This document shows, piece after piece, positions 9,251 through 18,140 of a stretch of DNA of 64,000 bases (positions are counted from its first letter, which is position 1; each line of letters opens with the position of its first letter). The stretch comes from Pseudidiomarina piscicola (GTDB lineage Bacteria > Pseudomonadota > Gammaproteobacteria > Enterobacterales > Alteromonadaceae), in NCBI RefSeq assembly GCF_902806985.1, contig NZ_CADCXY010000001.1, positions 868,001-932,000 on the forward strand, read 5' to 3'. The position numbers and the translations under genes were made by a program. Under the pieces are notes generated by a model. That model worked only from the letters and a program-made list of their open reading frames with translations, was not told the DNA's origin and did no database searches.

Positions 9251-10992
9251 TCGTCGACTGCTTGATAGCTTTGCGTGCTATGTTCTGTTGGCCGTTGAAT
9301 ATGTTTTACTTTGCGAGCCCAATCAACGAACGATTGTGCATAGTTGACATAGGTATCATTCACTCGCCCATCGGCTTTAAGATCCGCTAATAAGCGCCAG
9401 CCATCTGAGCCATTAGCCAAGAAGCTATTCGTGATCATCGTATAGCGCTGATCGGCCATTAAGGCTTGCCAGCCATTTTCAGTATACACCTGCAAGTCAC
9501 TGACCCGCATGCCGTCAGGCTGGCTCAAGTCGATATCAAATCGAATGCCTGCACCGTGCGGATAAGCGCCATCAGAGCCTGAATCGGAAAGTGCATAAGT
9601 AAGCGCCTGTTCAAGCATACGCTTCACCTCAGCACCGCTAATTTCGACTTCCACTAAGGTATTCGCAAAGGGTAGTAACCGGTACGCGTCGGCGACCGTC
9701 AATGGCCCGGCGTTGAGCTCGGTGCGAACCCCACCACCATTTTGTAAGGCAAAATCGGCCTGTGGCGCACTCGCTAGAAATGCCTGAGCCACCACTGCGT
9801 GGGCGTCAGACTGTCGACCTAGACCACACGACTGAATCGTTGTTGGCCCCATTCGTTTCATGCAAAGTCGCTGCTCAACAGTGGCAATTCTAGCTTTGGT
9901 CAAATCATCGAGGCTGGCTTCGAAGCTTTTCAGCAACTGTTGCGCCTGAGTATTCTCTGCGGTTGCACTAAACTGTGTTAAAGCGGTGACGTCTGATGAT
10001 GTGTCGTCAGCCACTAACAGGTGGGGCTGCCCGCCACAGTTGGCCACTTCGTCGCCATCAAAACGAACTTTTAGCTCACCCACCACTTGGCTGTATTGCC
10101 ACGCATGAGCCACACACACAGGCTTGCCATCTAAGTTTGTAACTTGGGTTGGATAGGGGCCATCAGAAGCTAAGCCGTAGTCATCAAAATCACCGAGCAA
10201 GGTGTGAGAATCACCGCCAATGATAAAGTCGATACTTGGCAACTGGCTCGCAATGCGCAAGTCATTTTTATATTGGATATGCGTCAACAGCCCAATTTTT
10301 TCAATACCTTGGCGTTGCAGTTCCGCAATATAAATTTTCGCAGTTTCGAGCTCGTCGGCAAACTCAGTGGTCGCATCAGGCTGCGACGAATTCTTTGTTT
10401 TTACTGCAATATCTAGACCAATAACACCCACTTTATGGCCATTTAACTGGAACACAGCGTAAGGCTTAAAGCTGTCCCATCGTGTTTTGGCTGTTAGCGG
10501 TGAAACGCCTACCTCAGGCTGAACATTCGCCGCTAAAACTTCCGTACGACAGTCAGGGGTTAAGGCCAATGCATCAAGAAAGTATTTAAGCCCTTCGTCG
10601 CCATTATCAAACTCATGATTTCCTAGGGCAAACGCATCAAAACAAACTTCGTTCATCAATGCGGCATCCGCTTCACCGTTAAACAAGGTATAAAACAGTG
10701 TTCCAGTAATTGCGTCTCCTGCATGCAGCGCTAGGACATTCTCGTTTGATTGACGAATCGACTGAATACGGCTGACTACCCGAGCGAACCCACCGGTTTC
10801 AATTTCGTAGGTATGGCCGTTCACTTGCACGCGGGTTTGCGGGTGAGCCAATAGGTTCGAATGATGGTCATTAATATGAGCAACGGTGAGCTCAAACTCT
10901 GCTGCCGGCTCTGGTGACTGAGTACAACCGAAGAGCGTTAGCAAACTTGCTAACGCGCCGGCACCTAAAAAGCTCCGTTGCCAATGCTTCAT
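9247..10992 (-). CDS. Bifunctional metallophosphatase/5'-nucleotidase, lipoprotein
   Basis: A 581-residue UshA-type enzyme that hydrolyses extracellular nucleotides to nucleosides. The signal peptide ends in LTLFGC, a lipobox, so it should be a lipoprotein. The N-terminal metallophosphatase domain shows its metal ligands in HINDHHSN, AGDAITG and GNHEFDNGDEG; a later GGDSHTLL carries the last histidine. The C-terminal 5'-nucleotidase domain (from about residue 350) has the LQNGGGVR and ANTLVEVEISG motifs. It lies between an oxygenase gene, whose stop abuts its start, and a Bcr/CflA exporter gene that it overlaps by 4 bases. This suggests a purine or pyrimidine scavenging role. Confidence 0.93.
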   Translation of the reverse strand: MKHWQRSFLGAGALASLLTLFGCTQSPEPAAEFELTVAHINDHHSNLLAHPQTRVQVNGHTYEIETGGFARVVSRIQSIRQSNENVLALHAGDAITGTLFYTLFNGEADAALMNEVCFDAFALGNHEFDNGDEGLKYFLDALALTPDCRTEVLAANVQPEVGVSPLTAKTRWDSFKPYAVFQLNGHKVGVIGLDIAVKTKNSSQPDATTEFADELETAKIYIAELQRQGIEKIGLLTHIQYKNDLRIASQLPSIDFIIGGDSHTLLGDFDDYGLASDGPYPTQVTNLDGKPVCVAHAWQYSQVVGELKVRFDGDEVANCGGQPHLLVADDTSSDVTALTQFSATAENTQAQQLLKSFEASLDDLTKARIATVEQRLCMKRMGPTTIQSCGLGRQSDAHAVVAQAFLASAPQADFALQNGGGVRTELNAGPLTVADAYRLLPFANTLVEVEISGAEVKRMLEQALTYALSDSGSDGAYPHGAGIRFDIDLSQPDGMRVSDLQVYTENGWQALMADQRYTMITNSFLANGSDGWRLLADLKADGRVNDTYVNYAQSFVDWARKVKHIQRPTEHSTQSYQAVDE

Positions 10993-11925
10993 TTATTTCA
11001 CCAATCCTATTTCGCGTAGGCGTTCCATCAGGTAATCGTCAGACGAGATGGCGTCCCAACGTTTTGGGTTTTGGTCACTGATACAGCTAGCCAATGGATC
11101 GATCACTACATCTGGGTTGAAGTGAAGGAAAAATGGAATCGAATAGCGCGACTTATGGCTATAGGGTGCTGGCGGGTTGACCACCCTATGCGTGGTGGAC
11201 GGCAACACACCGTTGGTCATGCGTTGCAACATGTCTCCGACATTACAAATAATTGCACCTTCAATGATGCTCACTGGAATCCAGCTGCCATCTTTCGCTA
11301 ACACTTCTAGGCCTGGCTCGCGTGAGCCAACAAGTAGCGTAAGCACATTAATATCTTCATGTGCACCGGCCCGCACTGATGGCGTTCCTTCATCGATAAT
11401 GGGCGGGTAGTGTAATGGCCGTAGAATGGAGTTGCCTAAATTCACTTTATCGTTAAAGAAGTCTCGTGGCTGCTTCAGGTACACCGCCAGCGCTTCCAGA
11501 ACTTGTAAACCGAGAGCATCTAACGCACGATACAAAGTGAGCAGTTTATCTTTAAATTCTGGCAATTCAGCGGGCCAAATATTAGGCGTCAACTGCGCAA
11601 ATGGAGGCTCACCTTCGACCTCACGACCAACATGCCAGAACTCTTTTAAATCAACGTGTTTTGCATCCTTTGCGATTTCAGTGCCAAAGGGCGTATAGCC
11701 ACGCGCTCCCCCACCGCCAGGTATATGGTATTGCTTTTTCACCTCTTCAGGGAGGGCAAACAAGTCTCGACAGGAATCAAGTGCCTCTTCGATAAGCTGC
11801 TGATCAACACCATGCTTGGTTAACGCCACAAAGCCATTGGCTTCATAACCTTCACCTACGTGCTGTGCAAATGCCTGAAAGTCTTGGTTATACAGGCTCA
11901 TATCAATATGTGGAATGGATTTCAT
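10993..11925 (-). CDS. Isopenicillin N synthase-like 2-oxoglutarate/Fe(II) oxygenase
   Basis: A 310-residue member of the IPNS/2OG-Fe(II) dioxygenase family. The DIOX_N region (residues 1-120, with GFVALTKHGVD and ARGYTPFGTE) precedes the double-stranded beta-helix core. Iron ligands are in AHEDINVLT (H-x-D) and STTHRVV (distal H), and SRYSIPFFLHF supplies the R-x-S co-substrate motif. The name reflects the fold; there is no penicillin gene cluster here. Relatives include pyrimidine and purine oxidases and plant-type oxidases. It is first in a compact unit with a 5'-nucleotidase and an exporter, so a nucleobase substrate is plausible but unproven. The start codon region 11926-12097 is shared with the divergent barrel gene. 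Confidence 0.88.
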   Translation of the reverse strand: MKSIPHIDMSLYNQDFQAFAQHVGEGYEANGFVALTKHGVDQQLIEEALDSCRDLFALPEEVKKQYHIPGGGGARGYTPFGTEIAKDAKHVDLKEFWHVGREVEGEPPFAQLTPNIWPAELPEFKDKLLTLYRALDALGLQVLEALAVYLKQPRDFFNDKVNLGNSILRPLHYPPIIDEGTPSVRAGAHEDINVLTLLVGSREPGLEVLAKDGSWIPVSIIEGAIICNVGDMLQRMTNGVLPSTTHRVVNPPAPYSHKSRYSIPFFLHFNPDVVIDPLASCISDQNPKRWDAISSDDYLMERLREIGLVK

Positions 11926-12097
11926 CGGTGCCCTTTAAAAACGGTGGAGAACAGCTGTTCATTTTAGTTTTTTTAACGCTTAAAAACAACGTAAAGCCGC
12001 TCAAGCACCAAGGTAAATCTTCCGTAAACTAGCTTTTAAAGCGAGTCATTAACTCTCAAACTAACCGTCACATTGTAATTAAACGAGGTGATTGACT

Positions 12098-12685
12098 ATG
12101 AAAACCTTAAGCAAAGTAATGTCTCTTAGTTTGGTTCTGACCGGTATGATCGCGGTCACGCCAGCTATCGCCCAATCACAAGACAACACCCCATTTGAAG
12201 CACCGAAAACGCGACCAGCGTTTAACTTCCTTAGCGTCGGTGTCGCCGACCATGATGACAGTGGCGACAGCTTAGTGGTTGAAGGTAGCTATGAATTCAA
12301 CTCGCCTTGGTTTATCAGTGGCTATTTGCGCGATGGCGACGACGGTCCGTTTGGCAATGGCCGCGATGCACAAGGTCTGAAGTTTGGCCGCTATGTTTGG
12401 CTTAATCACAATTTAGTCGCCGATTTCTCAGGGCGCTTCGGCCATGTTGACTTTGGTCAAGCGGATAGCGCTTATTGGGGAGTTGAGGGTAACCTTCGTA
12501 CCCGTATCGACCGCTTTGAACTCTATGCTGGATTAGGCTGGGTCGATTACACTGATGCCGGTAGTGACAACCAATACCAACTCGGCGGGCGGTTTTATAT
12601 CACCCCTGAATTCGCCGTTGGTGCACGCTATCAAGATAGTGAATTTGGTGACGGACTTCGACTCGAAGCTAGTTATCACTTCTAA
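12098..12685 (+). CDS. Small outer-membrane beta-barrel protein
   Basis: A 195-residue exported protein. A Sec signal peptide (to about residue 26, ending AIA) is followed by alternating polar/aromatic strands such as FISGYLRDGDDG, YVWLNHNLVADFSGRFG and FELYAGLGWVDY. The protein ends in LEASYHF, a classic C-terminal beta-signal with terminal phenylalanine for BAM insertion. The size suggests an eight-stranded barrel of the OmpX/OmpW or Ail type. No enzyme motif is seen and the function is unknown. I chose ATG 12098 because GAGG lies 9 bases upstream; the TTG two codons earlier is too close to it. Confidence 0.82.
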   Translation: MKTLSKVMSLSLVLTGMIAVTPAIAQSQDNTPFEAPKTRPAFNFLSVGVADHDDSGDSLVVEGSYEFNSPWFISGYLRDGDDGPFGNGRDAQGLKFGRYVWLNHNLVADFSGRFGHVDFGQADSAYWGVEGNLRTRIDRFELYAGLGWVDYTDAGSDNQYQLGGRFYITPEFAVGARYQDSEFGDGLRLEASYHF

Positions 12686-12730
12686 GAAATTACGGTATGC
12701 TGTGACATAGACGACCAACTTGGAGTTTTT

Positions 12731-13900
12731 ATGTCACAGCTACCGGCCTTCCTTACCCTTTATCGCGAACTTATCGCCATCCCTAGCGTGTCATGCCTTG
12801 ACTCACATTGGGATACCAGCAATAAGCCCGTTATCGATAAATTAGCTGGATGGCTTACCACCCTTGGCTTCTCCGTCACCATCAACGAATTAACTCGACA
12901 GCAAGGTAAGTACAACTTGCTGGCAAAGTTTGTGCCACCAACCAGCGACGGCAATGGTGGTTTGCTGCTGGCAGGACACACCGATACGGTGCCCTGGGAT
13001 GAAGGTCGCTGGACTCGCGACCCTTTCCAGCTGACCGAGGCCGACGGCAAACTATACGGGCTTGGTAGTGCCGACATGAAAGGTTTTTTCGCCTTCGTAT
13101 TAGAAGCCCTACGCGGGCTTGACCTCAATAGCTTTAACAAACCACTTTATATTCTCGCAACCGCCGACGAAGAAACAACCATGGCAGGCGCACGTGAGCT
13201 GTCGGCGTTTGAAGGCCTGAGTCCAGACTTTGCGATTATCGGTGAACCAACGTCCATGACCCCGGTAACCATGCACAAAGGTCATTTAACTGAAGGTATT
13301 CGGGTAACAGGCAAGAGTGGCCATAGCTCGAATCCGACCGGTGGTTTAAACGCCATCGAAGTGATGCACGATGTGATCACCGGTTTACGCGAGCTACAAG
13401 GTGAGTTCCAACAAAAATTCCACGATGCTAATTTCGCGGTTCCCTACCCGACACTTAACTTCGGTAATATACACGGCGGCGACGCCGCGAATCGAATCTG
13501 TGCCTGTTGCGAGATGCATATTGATCTACGACCACTGCCAGGCATGTCGATGGATGAACTTTATGGGCTTATCGATAGCAAACTTCAGCCGCTGCAACAG
13601 CAATTCCCTGGAGCGGTGTGTTTAGAACACCTTCATGAAGCAATTCCCGGCTATCGCTGTGCGCCTGATGCGGCTATTGTTCAATTGGTGCAACAGGTTA
13701 CCGGGAATCACGCTCAGCCAGCAAATTACTGTACCGAGGCTCCCTTCGTGCAAGACCTCGGCTGCCAAACTATCGTTATGGGTCCTGGCTCTATTGCCCA
13801 AGCACATCAACCTGATGAGTTTATCCGAATCGATGAGATTACACCCGCACAGCAACAGTTACGAACTATCGTCACACAAGTGTGCCAAGCAAATAACTAG
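12731..13900 (+). CDS. argE: Acetylornithine deacetylase
   Basis: A 389-residue M20-family zinc deacetylase that releases ornithine from N-acetylornithine in arginine synthesis. Metal ligands appear in [12 protein letters not shown] (H), [11 protein letters not shown] (D), [11 protein letters not shown] (E-E) and IGEPT (E). The [22 protein letters not shown] stretch in the dimerisation domain is diagnostic of ArgE rather than of AbgA/AbgB or DapE. A TTGGAG site precedes the start. It is separate from any argCBH cluster and follows the barrel gene by 45 bases. Its stop interlocks with that of rnhB (CTAG, 13897-13900). No arginine-repressor box was recognised upstream. Confidence 0.94.
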   Translation: MSQLPAFLTLYRELIAIPSVSCLDSHWDTSNKPVIDKLAGWLTTLGFSVTINELTRQQGKYNLLAKFVPPTSDGNGGLLLAGHTDTVPWDEGRWTRDPFQLTEADGKLYGLGSADMKGFFAFVLEALRGLDLNSFNKPLYILATADEETTMAGARELSAFEGLSPDFAIIGEPTSMTPVTMHKGHLTEGIRVTGKSGHSSNPTGGLNAIEVMHDVITGLRELQGEFQQKFHDANFAVPYPTLNFGNIHGGDAANRICACCEMHIDLRPLPGMSMDELYGLIDSKLQPLQQQFPGAVCLEHLHEAIPGYRCAPDAAIVQLVQQVTGNHAQPANYCTEAPFVQDLGCQTIVMGPGSIAQAHQPDEFIRIDEITPAQQQLRTIVTQVCQANN

Positions 13901-14463
13901 TCGACTAAGCCCAGTACGCGTGCCACCGGCTTAAAGCTCCGTCGGTGGATCGGGCATATGCCGTGCTGCTGTATCGCTGCTAGGTGAGCCGGCGTCGGAT
14001 ATGCTTTATGTTTGGCAAAGTCGTACTGGGGATAATGCTCATGCCACGCTAGCATTTGTCGGTCGCGCTCTACCTTCGCCAAAATCGACGCGGCACTGAT
14101 ACATGGATGTATTGCATCGCCACCCACCACGGCTTCAGCCGGGACCTTAAGCTCTGGCAGCTTATTACCATCAACAAGTACTTTTTCCAACGCTACAGGC
14201 AACGCTTCAATGGCTCGTTTCATAGCTAAAAGTGATGCTTGCAAGATATTAATTGCATCAATTTCGTCTGCATCGCATTGTGCAATAGACCAGTACAGTG
14301 CCTTTTCTTTGATTTCCTGACTCAACGCCGCACGTTTTTTTTCAGATAATTTTTTCGAGTCATTCAACCCCGCAATGGGCTGGTTCGGATCTAGAACGAC
14401 GGCCGCCGCAACCACTGGGCCCGCGATAGGACCGCGCCCTGCTTCATCTGTTCCACAAATCAT
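13897..14463 (-). CDS. rnhB: Ribonuclease HII
   Basis: A 188-residue type 2 RNase H that nicks RNA in RNA/DNA hybrids and removes misincorporated ribonucleotides. The start chosen is [11 protein letters not shown], the canonical N-terminus, which gives catalytic D6 and E7; further acidic residues lie in VLVDGNKLP and [14 protein letters not shown]. The open frame extends upstream to 14646, but that part overlaps the divergent AbgT gene and has no family similarity. In E. coli rnhB sits between lpxB and dnaE; here it is alone, 20 kb from dnaE, and convergent with argE. Confidence 0.95.
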   Translation of the reverse strand: MICGTDEAGRGPIAGPVVAAAVVLDPNQPIAGLNDSKKLSEKKRAALSQEIKEKALYWSIAQCDADEIDAINILQASLLAMKRAIEALPVALEKVLVDGNKLPELKVPAEAVVGGDAIHPCISAASILAKVERDRQMLAWHEHYPQYDFAKHKAYPTPAHLAAIQQHGICPIHRRSFKPVARVLGLVD

Positions 14464-14542
14464 AGTGTCTCTTGTGCTTCTACGTTGATGGGGTATGATA
14501 CTTTTGTCTGACAAATAATAACAATAGTTCAAGAGGCTTCCC

Positions 14543-16078
14543 ATGTCTGAATCATCCTCGTTACTCAACCGTATGCTCGACAAAGTCGAAAAAGTGGGTA
14601 ACAAACTTCCTGATCCTGCGGTCATGTTTTTCGGTTTATTAGTCATCGTATGGGTCTTCAGTTTTCTACTCTCAGGTGTGCAATTTGACGCTGTTCATCC
14701 CCTTACAGGTGAAGATGTTGAAGTAAACAACCTGCTGAGTGGCGCTGCCATGGCCGACTTCTTGGCCAATATGGTCAATACCTTCATGAGTTTTGCACCA
14801 CTAGGGGTAGTACTCGTGGCCATGTTGGGGGTCGGCGTGGCAGAGCGTAGCGGCTTTATCAACGTTGCTATCAAGTTAATGCTCAACGTAACGCCGAAGC
14901 TAATGCTAACCCCAGTACTTATTCTGATTGCGATTGTCAGCCATACGGCGGTCGATGCTGGCTATGTATTGGTGATTCCATTAGGCGGGGTCATTTTCTA
15001 CGCGGCCGGACGCCATCCGTTGGCCGGTATTGCCGCGGCCTTTGCTGGTGTCTCAGGTGGCTTTAGCGCAAACTTTGTGCCTTCGGCAATCGACCCATTG
15101 ATTCAAGGATTTACCGAATCATCGGCGCAAATTCTGGACCCTTCAATTCAGTTAAACCCGCTCAATAACTACTACTTCACGGCGATGTCGTCAGTGATTG
15201 TCGTCTTGGTTGGCTGGTATTTAACCGACCGCGTCATTGAGCCTCGCCTTAGCAACACCCCTATCGACGGCGATCAAGAAGACATGCCCGCCTTAGATGA
15301 TGTGACACCTCGTGATCGCAAAGCCTTTTATTTAGGCGTGTTAACTATGGTTTTAGGGCTGGTTGCCTTGTTTTTTGCCGCAAATGCGGAAAACACTCCG
15401 CTGGCAGACTCAACCGGTGAGTTAGCCTCGTTTAGTGCGCCACTGATGCAAATGATTGTGCCTCTCATATTCTTGCTATTTATTTTGCCCGGCATCGTAC
15501 ATGGTTATGTTTCTGGTAATTTTGCTAGCTCACAAGATGTCATTGGTGCCATGACTAAATCCATGGAAGACATGGCTTACTATATGGTCATGGCATTTTT
15601 CTGCGCCTTATTTATCAAAGCCTTCGGCGACTCCAATTTAGGTATCCTATTGTCAGTTAAAGGCGCGACTTTCCTAAGTTCATTGCAGCTCTCCGGTGGC
15701 GTCACTATGGTAGGTATTATTCTACTCGTGGCATTTATAAACCTTTTTGTCGGCTCTGCCTCGGCAAAGTGGGCTCTTATCTCACCTATCTTTGTGCCGA
15801 TGCTGATGCAACTAGGCTACTCGCCCGACTTAACCCAAGCAGCTTACCGAGTCGGTGACTCAACCAGTAATATTATTACGCCATTACTACCCTACTTCCC
15901 ACTTGTTGTGCTGTATTGCCAACGCTATGTGAAAGGCACGGGTATCGGCTCACTCGTTGCCTTAATGCTGCCATTTACCGTGAGTCTTCTGGTGTTATGG
16001 TCAGCGTTCCTAGTGATCTACTGGATGCTTGGTATCCCACTAGGTATTCAAGCCAACTATATGTACCCAGCAGGTTAA
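14543..16078 (+). CDS. AbgT family transporter (second copy)
   Basis: A 511-residue paralogue of the transporter at 6489, with the same order of landmarks: [13 protein letters not shown] at the N-terminus, [25 protein letters not shown], a SGGFSANF motif, [14 protein letters not shown] and [13 protein letters not shown]. AbgT proteins handle p-aminobenzoyl-glutamate or export p-aminobenzoate-like drugs. The conserved aspartate in the VDAGY block is present here where the first copy has SELGY, so the two may differ in substrate. An AAGAGG ribosome-binding site precedes the ATG. It is followed after 4 bases by an SDR gene, probably in one transcript, and is divergent from rnhB. Confidence 0.92.
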   Translation: MSESSSLLNRMLDKVEKVGNKLPDPAVMFFGLLVIVWVFSFLLSGVQFDAVHPLTGEDVEVNNLLSGAAMADFLANMVNTFMSFAPLGVVLVAMLGVGVAERSGFINVAIKLMLNVTPKLMLTPVLILIAIVSHTAVDAGYVLVIPLGGVIFYAAGRHPLAGIAAAFAGVSGGFSANFVPSAIDPLIQGFTESSAQILDPSIQLNPLNNYYFTAMSSVIVVLVGWYLTDRVIEPRLSNTPIDGDQEDMPALDDVTPRDRKAFYLGVLTMVLGLVALFFAANAENTPLADSTGELASFSAPLMQMIVPLIFLLFILPGIVHGYVSGNFASSQDVIGAMTKSMEDMAYYMVMAFFCALFIKAFGDSNLGILLSVKGATFLSSLQLSGGVTMVGIILLVAFINLFVGSASAKWALISPIFVPMLMQLGYSPDLTQAAYRVGDSTSNIITPLLPYFPLVVLYCQRYVKGTGIGSLVALMLPFTVSLLVLWSAFLVIYWMLGIPLGIQANYMYPAG

Positions 16079-16082
16079 ACTG

Positions 16083-16868
16083 ATGAATTATTTCCAAGGT
16101 AAATCCGTATGGCTTACCGGTGCTTCTTCAGGCATCGGTCTGGCCATGGCGCAACAACTCGCGGAAGCGGGTGCCCATCTCATTTTAACCTCACGCCGTG
16201 CGGATACATTGGAGCAGGTAAGGCTTTCCTTGCAGCATCCGGAGCGCCATCAAGTACTAGCGTTAGACTTAAGCCAACCGGAAACGGCTGTCACGCATGC
16301 GCAGAGCGAGTTAGGTGACCAAGTTATCGATCTCTTAATAAACAATGCCGGTGTTTCGCAACGGTCGCGTATCCTTGATACCGATTTAAGCGTGTACCGC
16401 CAGCTTATGGAAATTGACTACTTCGGGGTCGTGGCACTCACCAAGTTCGTTCTACCGCGCATGATTGAGCGCCATAACGGGCACATCGTAACCGTTTCGT
16501 CAGTTGCTGGTAAGGTTGGTACTAAGCTTCGCAGCGGTTACAACGGTGCGAAATTCGGTGTTATTGGTTTTATGGACTCATTACGTGCTGAAACAGCTGA
16601 GCATGGCATCGCTGTGACCTCGATCTTACCTGGTTTTATCAACACTCAAGTCGCTCACAATTCACTCACTGGAGACGGTTCTGCGCTTGGCAAGCCTGAT
16701 CCCGATAACGCTGGTGGAATTAGTGCGGAAGAATGTGCACGGCTCTCACTGAAGGCAATCGCCGCGCAAAAAGCAGAGGTTGTGGTGGGCTCTGGCGTGT
16801 CGAAACTAGCACCGTTCCTGCAACGCTTTGCCCCTGGTATAGTGCGACGTATGGTCGCCAAGCGCTAA
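16083..16868 (+). CDS. Short-chain dehydrogenase/reductase
   Basis: A 261-residue classical SDR. The NAD(P)-binding TGASSGIG motif is at about residues 12-19, NNAGVSQ at about residues 89-95, catalytic serine in VTVSSVAGK and the YxxxK pair in SGYNGAKFG. The C-terminal half, with ITSILPG-like and PDPDNAGGISAEECA segments, resembles DHRS7-like SDRs found in many gammaproteobacteria. Substrate unknown; an R or RR pair in the Rossmann loop (TSRRAD) suggests NADPH. It follows AbgT by 4 bases on the same strand. Its stop interlocks with the convergent TonB-C gene (CTAA, 16865-16868). Confidence 0.9.
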   Translation: MNYFQGKSVWLTGASSGIGLAMAQQLAEAGAHLILTSRRADTLEQVRLSLQHPERHQVLALDLSQPETAVTHAQSELGDQVIDLLINNAGVSQRSRILDTDLSVYRQLMEIDYFGVVALTKFVLPRMIERHNGHIVTVSSVAGKVGTKLRSGYNGAKFGVIGFMDSLRAETAEHGIAVTSILPGFINTQVAHNSLTGDGSALGKPDPDNAGGISAEECARLSLKAIAAQKAEVVVGSGVSKLAPFLQRFAPGIVRRMVAKR

Positions 16869-18019
16869 TTTCCTTGAAGGTTGAAGTCCAACTGGACTTC
16901 AACATTTTTCCGCTCGGTTACTTCGCCATTGTCATCATAAGCGGGCACGTAAAGCCACGCTGATACAGATTCACGAGCCGCTGCAGCGAAGGCGTCATTG
17001 GTCGCTGAATCCACTCGAATATTTTTGGTGCGACCGTCCGTACCAATATCATAAATCAACTGAACCGTACCACTGCGACCGGCTGTTGCCTCTTCGGCAG
17101 GAAACTCTGGCGAGACTCGGTACAAGGCTTCCTCCACCATCTGCCCGCTTAATTGATGATTCATTTCACCCACGCGCCGTAACGCCACATCAACCTTTGC
17201 GGTTTGGTTGAGACGCTGGTAAAAGTTGATTAATCGATAATATGCAGCCAATTGCAGCTGTAAGGTCGCGGCATTATCACGTGCATCAACCGCGACAACA
17301 TATTCAAGCTTGTTGACTGCTGCAGCGAAATCCTCCGCGCCGGCATTTTCCATTGCTGCGTAAAACGCGGTTTTGACCGTCGTGGCGTGGTCTGCTCCGT
17401 AGAGCTCTTCACTCTCGTTATAAAGCGAGGTCCATAGTTCAGGACGACGTTGATTAAGCCGCATCAACTGTTCCGCCATAGCTATTTTGATTGCCACAAC
17501 AAATTGCGGATTCTTCGTACGATGGGCGCTAAACACTTGTGCAAACTGCATTTCATAATTCGAAATCTGTTTCTCATTAGGCGCCGGCATGGTTTCTAGG
17601 GCTAACAGTAACGGATCTAACAGCTCGATCGCTTGTGGCCCATATTCACCCTGATAAACACGCACCACTAGTGCCGCTAAAGCATGAGATTGTTGACTGA
17701 TACGTTGCTTAGGTTCTAACAAAAACAAATGATTAAGGGCTAAGTTTGCGGTATTAATATGCTCGGCACCGAAATGGTCTCGACCACTCATATAGGCGGT
17801 AAATGCCAACTGTTGTAATCTTAGCTTCGGGGTACTTTCATCGGCCTTTGCTTGTTGGAAGGCTTGATAAGCCTGCTCGAACTGCTGTTGTTCACTGGCT
17901 TGTATCAGCAAAGGGGTCGCATTTACCGACCCACTTAATCCGGTTAGGCCAAAGAGCGAACCTATAACCAATGGGCATAGACGGCGACGAAAACTCAAAG
18001 CGCTAAAGCAGTTAGGCAT
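16865..18019 (-). CDS. Exported protein with C-terminal TonB-like domain
   Basis: A 384-residue protein with an N-terminal signal or anchor (about residues 10-35). The central part (about 40-290) is helical, TPR-like sequence. The last 85 residues form a TonB_C-type domain: SPEFPAEEATAGRSGTVQLIYDIGTDGRTKNIRV is followed by an AAARESVSAWLYVPA block, the usual pattern of energy-transducer C-termini. It lacks the proline-rich spacer of true TonB and has no ExbBD partner nearby. I therefore read it as a periplasmic TonB-C domain protein rather than a working transducer. It is common in Alteromonadales, function unknown. Confidence 0.78.
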   Translation of the reverse strand: MPNCFSALSFRRRLCPLVIGSLFGLTGLSGSVNATPLLIQASEQQQFEQAYQAFQQAKADESTPKLRLQQLAFTAYMSGRDHFGAEHINTANLALNHLFLLEPKQRISQQSHALAALVVRVYQGEYGPQAIELLDPLLLALETMPAPNEKQISNYEMQFAQVFSAHRTKNPQFVVAIKIAMAEQLMRLNQRRPELWTSLYNESEELYGADHATTVKTAFYAAMENAGAEDFAAAVNKLEYVVAVDARDNAATLQLQLAAYYRLINFYQRLNQTAKVDVALRRVGEMNHQLSGQMVEEALYRVSPEFPAEEATAGRSGTVQLIYDIGTDGRTKNIRVDSATNDAFAAAARESVSAWLYVPAYDDNGEVTERKNVEVQLDFNLQGN

Positions 18020-18086
18020 TATTATTAATCCATTAAATTTGTCGTTATAGTGCCTTCGATACTACCTCAAAGGGCTCTTTATAAGC

Positions 18087-18110
18087 AAAAAAACCCGCCA
18101 AAACGGCGGG
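18087..18110 (-). terminator. Intrinsic terminator of the bkd operon
   Basis: Read on the minus strand, CCCGCC (18110-18105), a five-base loop, GGCGGG (18099-18094), then seven T (18093-18087). It lies 31 bases after the bkdB stop. Confidence 0.88.
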
Positions 18111-18140
18111 CTTTAATCTTGCCAAGGGCATCGCTTCAAG

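Noticed and set aside
10993-11925. Penicillin-type antibiotic synthesis
   Set aside because: The isopenicillin N synthase name comes only from the fold; there is no ACV synthetase or other beta-lactam gene, and the neighbours point to nucleotides.
11950-11961. GAACAGCTGTTC palindrome upstream of the 2OG oxygenase gene
   Set aside because: A perfect 12-bp palindrome but with no known consensus match (not a LexA box); short enough to occur by chance.
12731-16078. Possible abgA/abgB-abgT-type set (M20 peptidase near AbgT)
   Set aside because: The M20 protein carries ArgE-specific motifs and is separated from the transporter by the oppositely oriented rnhB, so it is arginine synthesis rather than PABA-glutamate cleavage.
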